Part shown: positions 1 to 14,386 of the stretch, piece after piece
Numbering within the stretch: the first letter of the stretch is position 1
Layout: every line of letters starts with the position of its first letter
Assembly: GCA_051294375.1 (NCBI GenBank)
Contig: JBJCIZ010000239.1
Coordinates: 3,051,476-3,115,475 of the forward strand
Length of the DNA stretch: 64,000 nucleotides
Origin: Paraspadella gotoi
Taxonomy: Eukaryota > Chaetognatha
Direction of reading: 5' to 3'
Program-made: the position numbers and the translations under genes
Notes under the pieces: generated by a model
Told to the model about the DNA's origin: nothing
Database searches by the model: none
Seen by the model: only the letters and a program-made list of their open reading frames with translations

Positions 1-125
1 GGAGGGGGGGAACTCTTTTTCGAATACGCTTCCCACTTGTCTCTGGCAACGTAAACGATGACCGTTCCGGTCGCGACTGCCGCCGTGGTGATAGCGGCTT
101 GTTTAAAAAGGTCCTTGTAAGACAT
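1..125 (-). CDS. Partial gene, N-terminus of unrecognised membrane-anchored protein
   Basis: Only the first coding stretch is present; the gene runs off the left edge. The ATG is at 125-123 on the minus strand and about 41 codons are open to position 1. The protein begins MSYKDLFKQ, then has an Ala/Thr/Val-rich hydrophobic segment (about residues 9-26) followed by a basic, hydrophilic stretch. That is what an N-terminal membrane anchor looks like. I do not recognise the family. It lies 262 bp downstream of the SKP2 stop and on the same strand, which continues the head-to-tail array. Confidence 0.45.
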   Translation of the reverse strand, partial: MSYKDLFKQAAITTAAVATGTVIVYVARDKWEAYSKKSSPP

Positions 126-386
126 TTATGAAGGAAGATTCTATTTTCCTAAAAATCATTCGACGATTTGAGAGAGGAAATTGGGAACAATAACAGTCAT
201 GTATATTACACAAATACATGAATTAAGAACAGTTTGTAAAAAAAAATAGTCGTAGTGTAATAACTAAAAATTAGCTTTAGCAATTATTTTCTTCTGTTGC
301 TAAAACAAAGGCACGTTTTTTTTCCAGCGACATAAATTAAGTAATAAGCGAGAATATATCTCATTTAATAAAAAAAATTAATCGTT

Positions 387-1557
387 TTATGCGGGATCCT
401 CTCGGGTTTGGACGCCCCAAATTTTCGTCGATTCGGGACACCTCGACTTCATTTTGTTAGGATCCCAGGGCGTAGGTCGAGCCACGTAAGAGAAGTAGCT
501 TTTGTTGATTTGAAATCCGCTGCGAAAATGACGAGCGAACTGTTTGAGAACTTGGCCTGACATGATGCCGAAAACGTCGAGGCGATGGAGGTTGTCGCAG
601 TCGGAAAGCGGGAGGAGGATCGAAGGAGGTTGAAGGCCGTAGCACCGCGAAATGCTGCCAGAAAAAGTCGCCAACAAATAATTATAGAAAGTATTTAAAA
701 GCTTACTTTAGTTAGGGGTAGCCGCACTCAATGGGGCGAGTCAAAAATTTAGAGCGAGTACATCCTCAAAGGAAAATTTAGACATTTTAAAGTATACTTT
801 CAATGGACCAAAAAAGTTTTATATTGCTTGTTATTATTATTTTTATTATTATTTTTTTTCATTATTTATTTATAGATAGGAAAGGTTAAAACATTTTTTG
901 AGAAATTTAAAATTTTATGACCAGATTTCGATAGCTCATAAAAAGTTGTCTGCACAAAGTATAATTCTTTTTAAAATATTTTTATGATAAGTAGGTTAAA
1001 AATTTTTTAAAAAAACACTAAAAAATTATCGTCATAATCATCTTTCGATGATTTTATCAGTTTTTTAGATTTTCACTGAGAAAATGTTTCTCTATATAGA
1101 TTATAGTAATATAATAATTTTAATTAGGCGAGTAGCCTCAGAAGAAATCATTTTTGACAAAAAAGTTTTTAATATTTTTAATATTTTTAATCTATGCTCA
1201 TGAGTCATGATATATTTTTTTAACGCTGTATACATTAGCATTTAAATTTCATCGGCTATGGCTACTTTAGTCGCGTCGCAAAAGATTTTCAAAGCATTTT
1301 TTTTCTCCTGAGGAAATGGATTGATCAAGAAGCTCATCTTCGCTTGGATTTTTGGCCTTTTCTTTTCTCTTGACCAATCAGAGAGGAGGCCGTCCCTCAT
1401 GAAACCAACGGGAGAGAGATGAATGAAGAAACGAGTCTTCAACTTACCCCTAAAACTAAATTAAGAAACTAGTATCAAGTTGTTATTCACTATTTTTTGT
1501 ATCTTTAATACTAGTTTTAATCTTCAAAATTTTGTTTAAATATCATTATCTCCTCGT

Positions 1558-1640
<83 letters not shown>

Positions 1641-4600
1641 CAATCCAACGTTACTACGTTGTTATCCTCCTCCTTCTCTTTACCTGGTTATCAATCAATC
1701 AAAATACTTTTTTTTAATTTCTTGTTTTAATAAAATATTTAATACACACATAATAAATAAAAACAATCATGAATCAACAAATCATGTCTTGGGCGACGAC
1801 GATAACAACAACGAATAACACTTCCACATATCAACCTGAGATGCTGCAACTGCGTCAACTTCTCGCAGAGATCGGGGACGGATAAGACTGTGAGAAGGTG
1901 AGAGTCGGAAATGTCAAGAACCTCCAAGGAGGAGCATCGATTTGAGAGACGTTGGAGGTTCCCGTCGTCGAGAGTGTTGCGATTTCCCGAGATGTTGAGC
2001 TGAACGAGAGTCCGCGGTAGACAATCCACGACAAGATTCAGGTCGTCCTTGGCGAATCCCACCCAGGCCAAGTTGAGGTGGGAGAGCGACGAGCAGCTGG
2101 TTTTAAAACAAAAAATAGGAGGCATTACATAATTGAGGGCTACTGAAAGCGTGAGGAAATAGAGGTAAAAATGTATACCATTTCGCGGAGAGTAGAAACG
2201 AGAGAATGAATCGCTAGACAAAATACAAGGGGCAGGAGGAGGAGGAGAAGAAGAATGAAAGAAGAGGAAGAGCAAGGGGAGAATGGGACGGCGAGCTAAA
2301 TCCTCCTCTGACATACAAACTTTAGAAAGGTCTTCTTCATCTACCAGCTAAAAATGTTGACGACGCCTTTGCCCGAGAGTCCGAGACCTTGTCCCGAGCC
2401 ATCGGCGCACGTGGAGAGATTGAGAACTTTCAAATCGAGCATCTTAGAGACGAGTCGGAGCGTCGAGGGAAGAATGACGCATCTCTCGAAACTCAGATGT
2501 GTAACCTAAAAAAGGGGAAAATAGGGAAGCTCAATGTCCTCAAAGCTCAATTTCTTTTTGGTCATTCGAAATTCTGAATATCAATGCTTACTAGAGTGGG
2601 GTGGTTTAATTATTAAGTACAAGAAATGTTTTGTTCTTATTTTGAAGGGATTCAAACAAACTACAATACTTTTGTAAAATAAATTATTGAAATATTTTAT
2701 TTTAAATTTTTATTAAAAATTCAGTTTCCTCAAAAAAGTTAAACTAAAAATATGAAATATGTTAACTAAAATTCTGATGTTTTTAATATCAAAATATCTC
2801 TTTGTAATAGAATCTATTATATAATAAAACGTTTTTGTCATTTTTCGCAGCTTTAACATTAAAATATAACATATTTTAATTTTTTTTAAATTTATTATGA
2901 CAAATCTGAAACTGTCCTTAAAAATTAAAAAAAAATAATTTTGAAATTTTATTAATTTATAAGGATATTATTATAAAGCAAATACAATTACTATTATTGT
3001 TATACGCTCAAAATTTTCATAAAGGGCTTAACTTGTATCATTTTCATATAGAGACGCAGCAAATAAATATTGTAACATGTCTCAATCTTTTCAACGCTCC
3101 ACCCTAATGCTTACCTTAGGAGAGTGAGCAAGGATCTTGTGAAGCAATTCCTGATCATCCACGATAACCATTGAAAGATCAAGATGCTGAACTTTGAAAA
3201 AAACTCCGAAAAGGAGCGAGTGGTCCAGGAAAAGTGGGGAATGAATCTCCGCTTTCATGAGTCGGGCGGATAACACTCCACGGCTGCGGTGGGCGAGAGA
3301 GACTTGTTCACTCTTAAATTGACCCACTCACACGATCACAATCACAATTATTCGGTCTCGCACTGACCTCAACGCGATTCCCAACTGGCCAGGCTTAATG
3401 ATTTTGTCCCCGAGATCGAGCCGATGCCAGAGCGACTCGTCGCAGGCGATACATTGAAACCTTTTGCAAACTCTCATGACTTTGGAGAGCGTCAATTTCG
3501 GCAGCCAGCGGAAAATGTGCAGCACGATCTCGTCGGAGCAGCGATCGAAGGCCGACGGCCAAGAGACAAGGCGAGGGCGTTTACCTCTTTGGATGACTGG
3601 AGTGGAAACGCGTAGCCCGGTTTTGCTGAGAAATGAAAAATTGACCGTGTAACAATATACGTAATAATAACAAAATAAGTAATTCCCTTTCTAGCTTGGA
3701 ATGAAAAACGGGGATAGCTACGTATTTTCAAAAGAGACGAACGAAAAAAGATAAATATACTAATTAATGAGGGCGACAACCTCGAGCTGTCGACTCTCTT
3801 TTCATCATCGACAATCCACGCGTCGTCGACGAAGTCCTTGGCGAAACTCTCGACGGTGCTGGGATTATTGAGGTATCTGCCTTCGGGGCTCCACTGGAAG
3901 AATCGACCCGTCATTTCTTTTTTCACGTCGACCCAAGCGTTGACTCGCAGCGCCTGAAGCGTCCGTTCTCGATCCCTCTTGTCGAGAGCGGCGGGATCGT
4001 CGGTCGAGAAAACCTCTTCTCTTTTCCTCTTCAACTGATTCGCTTGCGGAGAAACACGGTTTGCTCGGGCATCGTCGCGCCGGTCGCGAATCACCGCATC
4101 GTCCAAATTATTGACCGCGTCGCGTTCGTCGTAGAAAGGAAAGACTGAGTCAGCCCCGTCGACGATAGAAGGATCAGTGACGGGCCCCCAGCAATTGGGC
4201 GGAGTGTTCTCGTCGGCTTCGGAGCGACAAGGTTGCGGTTGCGGTTGAGACGAGGAGACGTCTTTTTGATCGGCGAAGACTCCACTCGATCGCTCGCAGC
4301 GCGCGTCGTCTTTTGAAGACGTGATAGTTTCGTTGAGTGGAAAGTGGGAGGAGGCGTTGACGCCGCTCGATCGCAACGTTTCGTTCTCGTCGAGAACGCC
4401 GGAGGCTTCTTCTCTCTCATTCTCCCCGGGGGCGTCGAGGATGGTTCGATCGTTTGTGGACGGGTGGTCGGCGAAAATGGGGGCGCTGAAGGAAGAGGCG
4501 AGGGCGTCGACGACGGGGTCTTCCTCCGTGAGAGCGGAGATACCGTCGATGAAGTTGGAGTAGTCGATCTCTTCGTCCTTGGCGACAATGTCGGACGAGA

Positions 4601-4655
4601 GTTCCGTTTCGGCGGATTCGTGAACGTTCGGTCCCTCCGATTCCGAAGATTCCAT
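387..4655 (-). CDS. SKP2: S-phase kinase-associated protein 2 (F-box/LRR), six exons
   Basis: Substrate receptor of the SCF (SKP1-CUL1-F-box) ubiquitin ligase; in animals it drives degradation of CDK inhibitors of the p27 class. Exons: 3781-4655, 3368-3625, 3115-3283, 2345-2505, 1836-2096, 387-654. Phases agree and give 663 aa. The F-box (about residues 313-362) contains DEIVLHIF, VCKRF and DESLWHRLDL. LRRs follow, with VQHLDLS, HLNLAW and VQLNISGNR. The C-terminal tail keeps RLDVFGI, YVARPT and KIWGV, which are diagnostic of SKP2 rather than of other FBXL proteins. The N-terminus is a disordered acidic extension of about 310 residues, much longer than the short leader of vertebrate SKP2 (424 aa in total). 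The ATG at 4655 follows an upstream non-AUG open stretch. The exon 1 donor GTTGTC is weak. The large last intron (655-1835) contains a (TAA)n run. Confidence 0.92.
655..1835. other. Last intron of SKP2, AT-rich
   Basis: This intron of about 1.2 kb is the longest in SKP2. It is very AT-rich and holds the (TAA)n microsatellite at 1559-1640. A short minus-strand open stretch near 1242-1442 has no homology I recognise and no splice context consistent with SKP2, so I treat it as non-coding. Confidence 0.6.
1559..1640. repeat. (TAA)n microsatellite
   Basis: About 27 perfect copies of the trinucleotide TAA/ATA on the plus strand, inside the last SKP2 intron. Confidence 0.97.
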
Positions 4656-5409
4656 TTTCACGAGGAAATTCTTCGAAAGAAGAAATTTAATAATATCGAA
4701 GAAGGGTGAAACTGGCTGGCTTTTAATCACGTGAGTATTGTTTTAAATAGCATGACCTTCAAAACAAATTTACGTATATAGGTGTCATTTGAATAGAGAA
4801 TAAATCTAAATGATTAATAATTAATAAAATAAGAGAATGGCATAACCAAAAATGGTCAGAAACAGTGAACAGTCACTTCGCGACTAGAACGATGAAAATA
4901 GACCGTAAGATTACTAGATTCAAGTCGATCACCGGAGACAGGATAAATATCCATCGACTTCAACATATCCCATCCTGGAAAACATTTAACCTCGGCCCTA
5001 GGGGGAAAAGAGAGAGAGAATGAAGGGATGTTGGCTCGACAGCTGGGAGTGAAGATCGAACCGCCGGCGGGAAACCCGGTTAAACTACAAGTTCGATAAA
5101 AGGGAATGAATCGAGAAAACAAAAGACAATTGTTGAATCTCCTGGAGATTAGATGAATAAACTTCGTCAAAACAAAACAAAATTTCTACAATTTGTCACA
5201 AATTATGGTTGGTAAAAAGTAAATTTTAAAATTATTTCTTCGTTATTATTTCAAGTTAGAAATTTAACTTTCAGCTCATAACGGCGAATAAACAATTAAC
5301 ATGGCTCCACAGACATCAGCGTCGCGTCAAAGTAAAAAAAAAAAGTGAATAGTAAAATTAGTGAAAAAAGAACACCAAATCTCTATCTCTTTCTCTTTCT
5401 CCGCTCGAT
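4656..5409. other. Intergenic, SKP2 to UBE2G2
   Basis: About 750 bp separating the SKP2 start codon from the UBE2G2 stop. A minus-strand open frame at 4856-5170 begins at TTG, has no ATG and no recognisable domain. I see no RNA gene or repeat here. It should hold the SKP2 promoter and the UBE2G2 3' UTR. Confidence 0.5.
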
Positions 5410-6199
5410 TCAAGATCCAACGCCGAGCGACTTTTGCACAGACTTGTTGGCGATGGCCTCGAACTGTTCCCTGTCTTCGCGCCACATCTTGGAGGCGTCG
5501 ACGTTGGCCGCGGATTCGTCGTTAGGCTCCGCCAACATCGAGACGACCGAGAGAAGAATCTTCTCCACACTTTGTACGGGACTCCACCTGAAACGAAGGA
5601 AAAAAACCGACGATCTCATTTGGAACCAATACATTAATACATTAATAGAAAGAAATGTATATAATGATGATTTGAAACCTTTCGGCCGAGGTCTCGTATC
5701 CCATGGGGTCTTCGCCTGGAGCGTGGAGTATCGAAATGCAGACGCGTCCGTCGGGGTAGATGTTAGGGTGAAAGACGTCAGACTCGAACCTCATCTTAGG
5801 TGGAGAGAGGGGGTAGTCGTGGGGGAAGGACAATTTGGCCACGAAGACACCGTCCTCCCAACAAGTTCCTTCCGGGCCTGTATGAAGGACAAATGACTGC
5901 AAGTTCCTACGGGCCCCAAAAGACATTGACATTGGAAAATATAATAAGAATTCTTGAGCGACTGAGAAGAATTGAACAGTTCATCGTTGACGAAATAGAC
6001 ACCTGGTACATGACAATGATTTTATAGTGAAGCGAATTTTGCGTAAGATTGTAATTTTTATTCCACGCTTACCGGTAATAAGAGCTTCCCACTCGAAGAA
6101 GTTTTCCTCGTTGACGGGGCCGGCGATGATGCCTTCAGGCGGATTGAGGGTCAATTGTTTGTATTCGGCCATCAAACGCTTTAGCGCGGATCCGGCCAT
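5410..6199 (-). CDS. UBE2G2: Ubiquitin-conjugating enzyme E2 G2, three exons
   Basis: E2 enzyme of ER-associated degradation. It takes ubiquitin from E1 onto its catalytic cysteine and works with ER-membrane E3s. Exons 6073-6199, 5679-5877 and 5410-5587 sum to 167 aa, against 165 in human. The start [20 protein letters not shown] is nearly identical to vertebrate UBE2G2. The catalytic Cys is residue 89 in [13 protein letters not shown], with the HPN motif just before it. The G-class acidic loop insert follows ([11 protein letters not shown]). The C-terminus QKSLGVGS matches the family end. All introns have GT-AG ends, but the exon 2 donor GTTTCA is weak. The start codon lies only 96 bp downstream of the stop of the small ORF at 6295-6517, on the same strand. 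Confidence 0.96.
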
Positions 6200-6294
6200 T
6201 TTTCATTACGGTTCCACCGGCTCGACTCAACTAACATTTACAGTGAAACATCTGGAAATTAAAATATAACAAAAGAAAAACCGCAATTACTTTG

Positions 6295-6517
6295 TTATAG
6301 GAACGAAGTTAGATACTTGGAGGAGGCGTACAAAGCAACGATGGCTTTGATCGATTTGATCGCCGGGTAATCGCCGCAGAATCGAGTCACTATTAAAGCG
6401 TCAGCCTCTCGCCAAATCAGTTCGCCGAACATCCACAGAGACAGAGATATCAATAAGGCCAAGGCGACCCGGAAAAGGCGTTGACCAGGGATGTCGTGCC
6501 CGAGACGAAGATTCGAT
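6295..6517 (-). CDS. Terminal exon of an unrecognised small membrane protein
   Basis: A minus-strand open frame of 74 codons ending at TAA 6295-6297. It begins just after a pyrimidine-rich tract ending in AAAG, a plausible splice acceptor, because an in-frame stop precedes it and there is no N-terminal ATG. The product has a hydrophobic segment (RVALALLISLSLWMFGELIW) and then a C-terminal part containing TRFCGDYPAIKSIKAIVAL. Base composition is as GC-rich as neighbouring exons, unlike the flanking DNA. I could not place the upstream exon; a short ATG-led frame near 7000-7025 is one candidate. The family is unrecognised, and it could also be a complete short protein starting at an internal Met. 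Confidence 0.4.
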
Positions 6518-7432
6518 CTTTAGCGCAGAAGGACGGGAGGGAGACGTTTCACTGATTACAATTTCGATTAGGATCGCGAGTGTGGAAGTGAAATTTTCTC
6601 AAGGAAGAGAAAAAATGTTTTTTATATGGAGTATGAATTATGAACACGACGAAATTAAGATGGAAAATACGGGGCTTTCATTTCTACCAAAATACGACCT
6701 CTTAATCATCACTAAAGATCCAAATAATAGGTTGCACATCGTTAGCAGCGGAGCGAAGGTCAAACTAACTCGGCAAAACGGGCGGTAGTCCAATAGATCA
6801 CCGATAAATATCCAAAAATAGCTCATTTGTATCCTAATAATATCAACAAATATGGAACAAATGATGCATATTCAAAAGATTAACAGACACCGTCACTCAC
6901 AGCTTTTTTGTCGGGTTCGTGAAGAAATGTACTTGAATATGAGGATGGATTTAATTAGTAAAAAAAAGATTCGTAACTGCGCCTGAAGTTTGCCGATGTC
7001 AGCTCTTTCCTCATTTCCCAATGAAGTTCTGTATTATTTTGCTTCTCGCAGCAAACAAAAACGCCTTTTTACGAGGTCCTTAAAATTTACCTATGATTAA
7101 AGCAAAACAAATGTCTTTATTTTCTCAACGACGACAAAAACCATCAACAATAACAGAAGAGGTTGTCACTTGTTGGTTTGTAAAAATTGAAAAGTTAAAG
7201 AAAAAAACTAATCGTCTACAACTCGAAAAGAATACTAAACTGAACTTTGTTCACAGATTAGACTTTTTTGTGGCACGCTTATTTAAAATTATTAAAAAAT
7301 CAAACCAAACAAGCCACTCCTTAAATTTTTGTTAAAAATTGTTTTCCAATTTTGAAAAAAAGAAAATGCGTCGGACCACTATCATAGTTTCATATCTTTC
7401 GGACGTGGACAACGGTGAGAATGGTGATTGGA
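6518..7432. other. Intergenic, about 0.9 kb
   Basis: AT-rich sequence between the small membrane ORF and the C1QBP stop. It may contain the missing 5' exon of the small ORF. I see no RNA gene, repeat family or convincing coding exon. Confidence 0.4.
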
Positions 7433-8556
7433 TCAGGAATGAAGAAAACTTCTGATATTTTCCAGAGTTTTGATGTAAAGCTTGTGTTCGTGCGCGGTGC
7501 TGAAGTCAATTACGCTATTGGCAAACCCACTGAAGGAAATAATATTTAGTAAATTCGAATCTCGAGAAATTAAATAGTATTCAAGATTCATTTAAACATC
7601 AAGACCTGTCGATCCCCCTGTCGTCCAACATGTTCATAAAATGATTGTAAAGATTGTGATCGATGATTCCCGCGCTCGCCACGTATTGGGTCGGGGAATC
7701 GTCGCCTCTTCCATCGTGAATGTAGAACTCCTCGATTTCGTAAATGTCCTGAAAAATAAATAAATAAATAAATAATAAATCGCCAAAATGGGTAAATCGA
7801 GGTTTAAAACTCACCTCGCTTTGCGGATCTTCGACAAAGGAACACAAGAAGGTAAGTACTTGGTTCTTTCGGTTGAGATCGACCTGGTGAGAGAAAACGA
7901 ACAAGTAATCGAAACATGACAGCAAATAATGAAATACTAAACACCTACTAAATAATAATAGTAATAATAATAATAAATAGTACCTGGAATTTTGGCTTCG
8001 ATTTTAAATCCTTGTGCTTTCCATCGTCAATCTCTTCCTCGGGAGTTTCGTCTTCCACGGTATTGTTTATGTTAAACTACGAAAATTAATTTACTTATTT
8101 TAAAAAGGCTCAACCGATCTCACAGTTCTAACACTGTCAACGACCTTCACGTTGACGACTTCTCCGTCGTAATCGCGCGTGAGAGTCACTTCGCTGCCCT
8201 TGATATCCGCGGTAAAGCCGTTGATGCGCGGGAGAGCGGAGTGAACTTGAGCTTCTTGCTCCAGCTTGATCTCTTCGTCCAAGAACCTGGCCAACTCTTG
8301 GTCACCCTGCGTGTTGAACTTGTTCATGGAGGCCGAGCTGAGGAGAGGGTAGTCGTGTATTAGTCGTCGCGAAACGGGCTGCGAAAATTCAGTGAACCTA
8401 CCCGAGAAATAAGGACCGTCTCTGGATATGAGACGCGCATTGTAACAGGCTGATCCTGCCGTAAACAGTCTTAAGTCCCGTTGATTGATGAAAGCGAGTC
8501 GGCACAGCTCGCTTCCCGATTCTTACCACGTCGCGAAAGCCTTTTAACAGCGACAT
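7433..8556 (-). CDS. C1QBP: Complement C1q-binding protein / p32 (MAM33 family), six exons
   Basis: Acidic trimeric protein of the mitochondrial matrix that supports mitochondrial translation and RNA metabolism. Exons 8402-8556, 8124-8337, 7984-8076, 7815-7883, 7606-7748 and 7433-7529 give 256 aa with matching phases. The first exon is rich in Arg, Lys and Leu with almost no acidic residues (MSLLKGFRDVVRIGKR...), as expected of a mitochondrial presequence. The mature part starts with QELARFLDEEIKLE (family: FVDFLSDEIKEE). FNINNTVEDE follows at an exon start, and then LYNHFMNMLDDRGID and ANSVIDFSTAHEHKLYIKTL, matching the conserved C-terminal helices. The donor of exon 2 is placed at GTGAGA, which gives a clean phase-0 junction. 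The first in-frame ATG lies 5 bp after a pyrimidine-TTAG. Confidence 0.93.
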
Positions 8557-8996
8557 TATTCTAAGCGGAGAAATTTAACCTGCAAAACTGAAAATTAAGA
8601 AATGACTTCATTTTAAATAGGAAGGCTGTTAGTCGTGCGTCATTGCATTGAGAAACAAAAAAAGCCAAAAATATGTAAACACTCAAAATCATTAGCTTCT
8701 CGTGGAATATTTTTTTGTCTAATAGATTGCTTCGGCTTTGGCTGACACAACTCAATAGTTGAAAATTAAAGTATTTTTAAATAACTGTACAAATAAAAAA
8801 GCAAGTTCAATTACATTCGTTAACAATATTTCGATGAAATTGTTACAACCAATCTATTTCATTCATTTTCATTCTATTTCATTTCATTCATAATCATACT
8901 ATTTCATTCCGAATTATAGACGAAAGAATTCTTAGAAAAGCGTGCAACCGGCCTATTTACCGGCTGCCAATTCAAATATACTAATCTACGACTGGA

Positions 8997-11514
8997 TCAT
9001 TGATTTCTGGATCTCCGCACTCGATCTTGCACCATTCTCTCGGTATCTTCGTCATCGGAGGTTGGAGCTTTGTTGCTTTGCGTGGCATGAAACACCTGAA
9101 GGGTTAATTTCAATAAAATGAAAAGACCGTGAGACTATTTGGAATCAAATTATTCCAGTCATCACCTCAGCATTTGGGTTGTGATCTTGTTCTTCGTACA
9201 AGAGAACGTTTAGCGTTTCCTCGTATATGCGGGCTTCGGGGAATTCAACCTGGACAAAGGAGAAGCATATGTTTGCGTCACTTTGGACCCCAAAAAATGA
9301 ACGAAAAAATTGTTCACAAAGAGTTAAACTGTTACGTAAAGCTACTTTGAGGTACCGAGCATACCTTCGTTTGCTTCCGCTCGGTTGCATACACTATTGA
9401 CGTGCAACAGACCTCGGCCACTTTATTTTTGTGACCGTAGAAAGACCAGCAGCAAATCTCTTGACTTCCAATTACGTCTTTGATAAACAAAATTCGGTTG
9501 TGGAAGCGCAAACACAGCTTATCGAAGAGTTCGATGTTCTTCAACAAATTGTCATCGGAGGCGCTGGGAAAAAGTAGTCTCGTTAGTTGCAGTTCTCGAA
9601 TGCTGATTCTAGTTACAACAAATAGTATACGAGTATACCTGGTATACGAGTATTTGTTGTTATGCCGATTGCATAAAAGCTTAATAACGGGTTTCTGTGA
9701 AGACGCAAGCAAAGCAGCTTCCTCTTTAGAACTTGTTATCAGCGGTACTCTGGAATCAATGCACTAAATGAAATTCATGATAGGTCGGTGGGCGGATTCT
9801 GCGGATTCTCCTACAATATTTTTCAACATCTTATTACGTACGGCCTTCAATCTCTTTTACACTGCGGCTCTCCTCATGACACCCTCACACACGATTACAA
9901 ACGCACACTTAATGTTTCTCTGCTCCGCGTTGGAGCCTTGATAGGTCCCTATCGAGTTGAAGCCGGACGCCAAGTTCAACAACACGCCGCATCTAATTTA
10001 TATATTTTAAGCGAGGAATAAACAAACTTACCTACAAATGGGCAGAACTTCGTCCTCCTTGAGTCGGAGGGAGGCCTCGACTTGGGCGACTAATTCCGAG
10101 ACTAGAAAGTATTTAGCTTCGGCAAGAAGCTCTTCCAATTCCTGGCGCGGCTCGGGCAGCGGGACGGATCCGTCGCGTAGAAAGTTGAGCACTGTCCCGA
10201 AATGCTTGCTAAAAATAGATATCGGGCAAAATAAATATTTTTAGTTGTCCCGCAAGTACTACTAAGGGGAGAAAAGTTTCGGTTTTATATTTATATTTTA
10301 AATACCCATAACCTGTTCAATAATGAATAAATATGTGAAATTGGTACAGACAATATAAAAATTATCCATTCATTTAATAAATCTTGCCCATGACTTTGGA
10401 CAGGCTATGGTGGGATAAGGTCTCCATCACTCTTACAAAATAATAACAGAAGAGACGAGATAATTTGTTTTATTCAATGAATGGATAAGTTTTATATTCG
10501 TTGTACCAATTGTATATAAATCAGCTCCTTGCTTTTGATGCTAATGCGGAGTACAATATAGTATTCCCCGATCTAACACTTAAGGAAGTGGTCCTTTTAT
10601 ACAATTGAAAGTTTATTGAACATTATACTATTTCATTGATGTGGAGGCAAGGCTCTCTGGGAGTTAATGAACTAGATTGAAAGAGTCTTGATTGAAAGCT
10701 TGAAGAGTCCTGCTAGGTCATTATCTTGTAAAAGGGATGGAGGCCTACCAATAGGCTGACAAAAGTCGGGGGCAAAACAGCTCATTTACTGAATGAATGA
10801 ATATTTATTATATTGTATTGTATTTATATTGTACCAATTTCATAGCAGGATCCTGTCAGCTTTCAATCAAGACTATCTCAACAGTCTAGTTCTCAATGAA
10901 GTGGTATAATGTTTCAAAGAATGTTTCAATTGTATATAATTTATGGGGTGATGTACCATAAAACGCGTGTCTACATGTTTTGAAATTTAAAATTTAAACG
11001 GTCATTTGAACAGAAAGTAAAAGCTTAATAACTCTTAATACCGAATTACTGTACAAAATACTTAGCAGAAAAGTGATGTATTATATATATTATCTATTAT
11101 TATATATAGAAAATATAAACATAAAAAATTATAACAAAAATTTTAATTAAATAGTAAAATTAATTTTGCTATTGTAAACATGCGATTAAGTGAAAATCAT
11201 ATTATGTAAAAAGTAAGTCAGTGCGGCGCAACAACTTTCCTGGTTAATGTTTTTATAAAAAAATTTAATCGGAGAAACTAGATAATTAAAATCGGAGATA
11301 TCGGAGATATTCAACCCGCTCACCCGCTTCTATCGATGAGAATCCAACCCTCGGGATCCGTGAGAACCTCCATGCGGCCGCTGAACATCGCCCTCAGCAT
11401 GTTGTCGTGCTTGGTCAAGGTGCCCATCGTCGTGTAGAACAGAGTTCCCCCCACATTTAGTTTCACGTATTTGGAGCATTGTAGCTTGAGAGCCACAGTC
11501 CGCTCCCCCGACAT
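8997..11514 (-). CDS. KCTD10: BTB/POZ CUL3 adaptor of the KCTD10/KCTD13/TNFAIP1 (BACURD) group, six exons
   Basis: Substrate adaptor of CUL3 ubiquitin ligases; BACURDs promote RhoA turnover and actin control. Exons 11324-11514, 10032-10208, 9639-9749, 9365-9563, 9166-9249 and 8997-9095 total 286 aa. The T1/BTB domain (about residues 15-115) has [39 protein letters not shown] and [13 protein letters not shown]. The C-terminal half has [45 protein letters not shown] and [14 protein letters not shown], all hallmarks of this subfamily. The short end has an acidic stretch and RVRRS. It appears to be the invertebrate pro-ortholog of the three vertebrate genes, so the symbol is approximate. The start is set at the ATG of MSGE; upstream open codons begin at TTG. 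Intron 1 (about 1.1 kb) contains an R1 repeat. Confidence 0.93.
10335..10945. repeat. R1 repeat, rearranged copy inside KCTD10 intron 1
   Basis: Begins with GAAATTGGTACAGACAATAT (one arm, one orientation) and continues with ACTTTGGACAGGCT. It then switches to the opposite orientation (GAATGGATAAGTTTTATATT...GTTGTACCAATT), followed by the core (CAGCTCCTTG, GCGGAGTACAATATAGTATT) and further arm fragments. It is more diverged than the copies at 40.9 and 57.1 kb, so probably older. Confidence 0.8.
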
Positions 11515-11925
11515 AACGGCGCCGCGGGCCGCTTTTCTTCTGCTTAATGAAGGTTGATCCGGGTAATCGAGGAATCGACCTTGCAAACGTTTGATGGATA
11601 CGGAATAATGGAGAGCGATCGAAGAAATAGGAAATGTTGCCGAGGATTATTATCCACGAAGACGACAGAAAACGATCAACTTGGATCTCTCTCGACTCGG
11701 TACCCGGTGTGTACGTAGGCAAAAGTTGTGTTTCTCTTCTAAGAAAAAAGCTGCAGAATTACACAACATTTACAAAACATAGTAAGCAAGCTTAATGAGC
11801 ATAACTTTAAAATAAAGATATGAACGCTCCTGACGTAGGTTGTAAAACATTACGAAATAATTTGTCAGTGCTTCGGTAAGTCATAATAAATAAAATAATT
11901 TTCGGTATTTTTATTTTTTTTTTGT

Positions 11926-14386
<2,461 letters not shown>

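Noticed and set aside
4091-4709. Long overlapping frames on both strands in SKP2 exon 1
   Set aside because: Shadows of the real acidic coding exon; the SKP2 frame is fixed by the downstream F-box phase.
4856-5170. A 104-codon minus-strand open frame between SKP2 and UBE2G2
   Set aside because: Begins at TTG, has no ATG or splice context, and no family resemblance.
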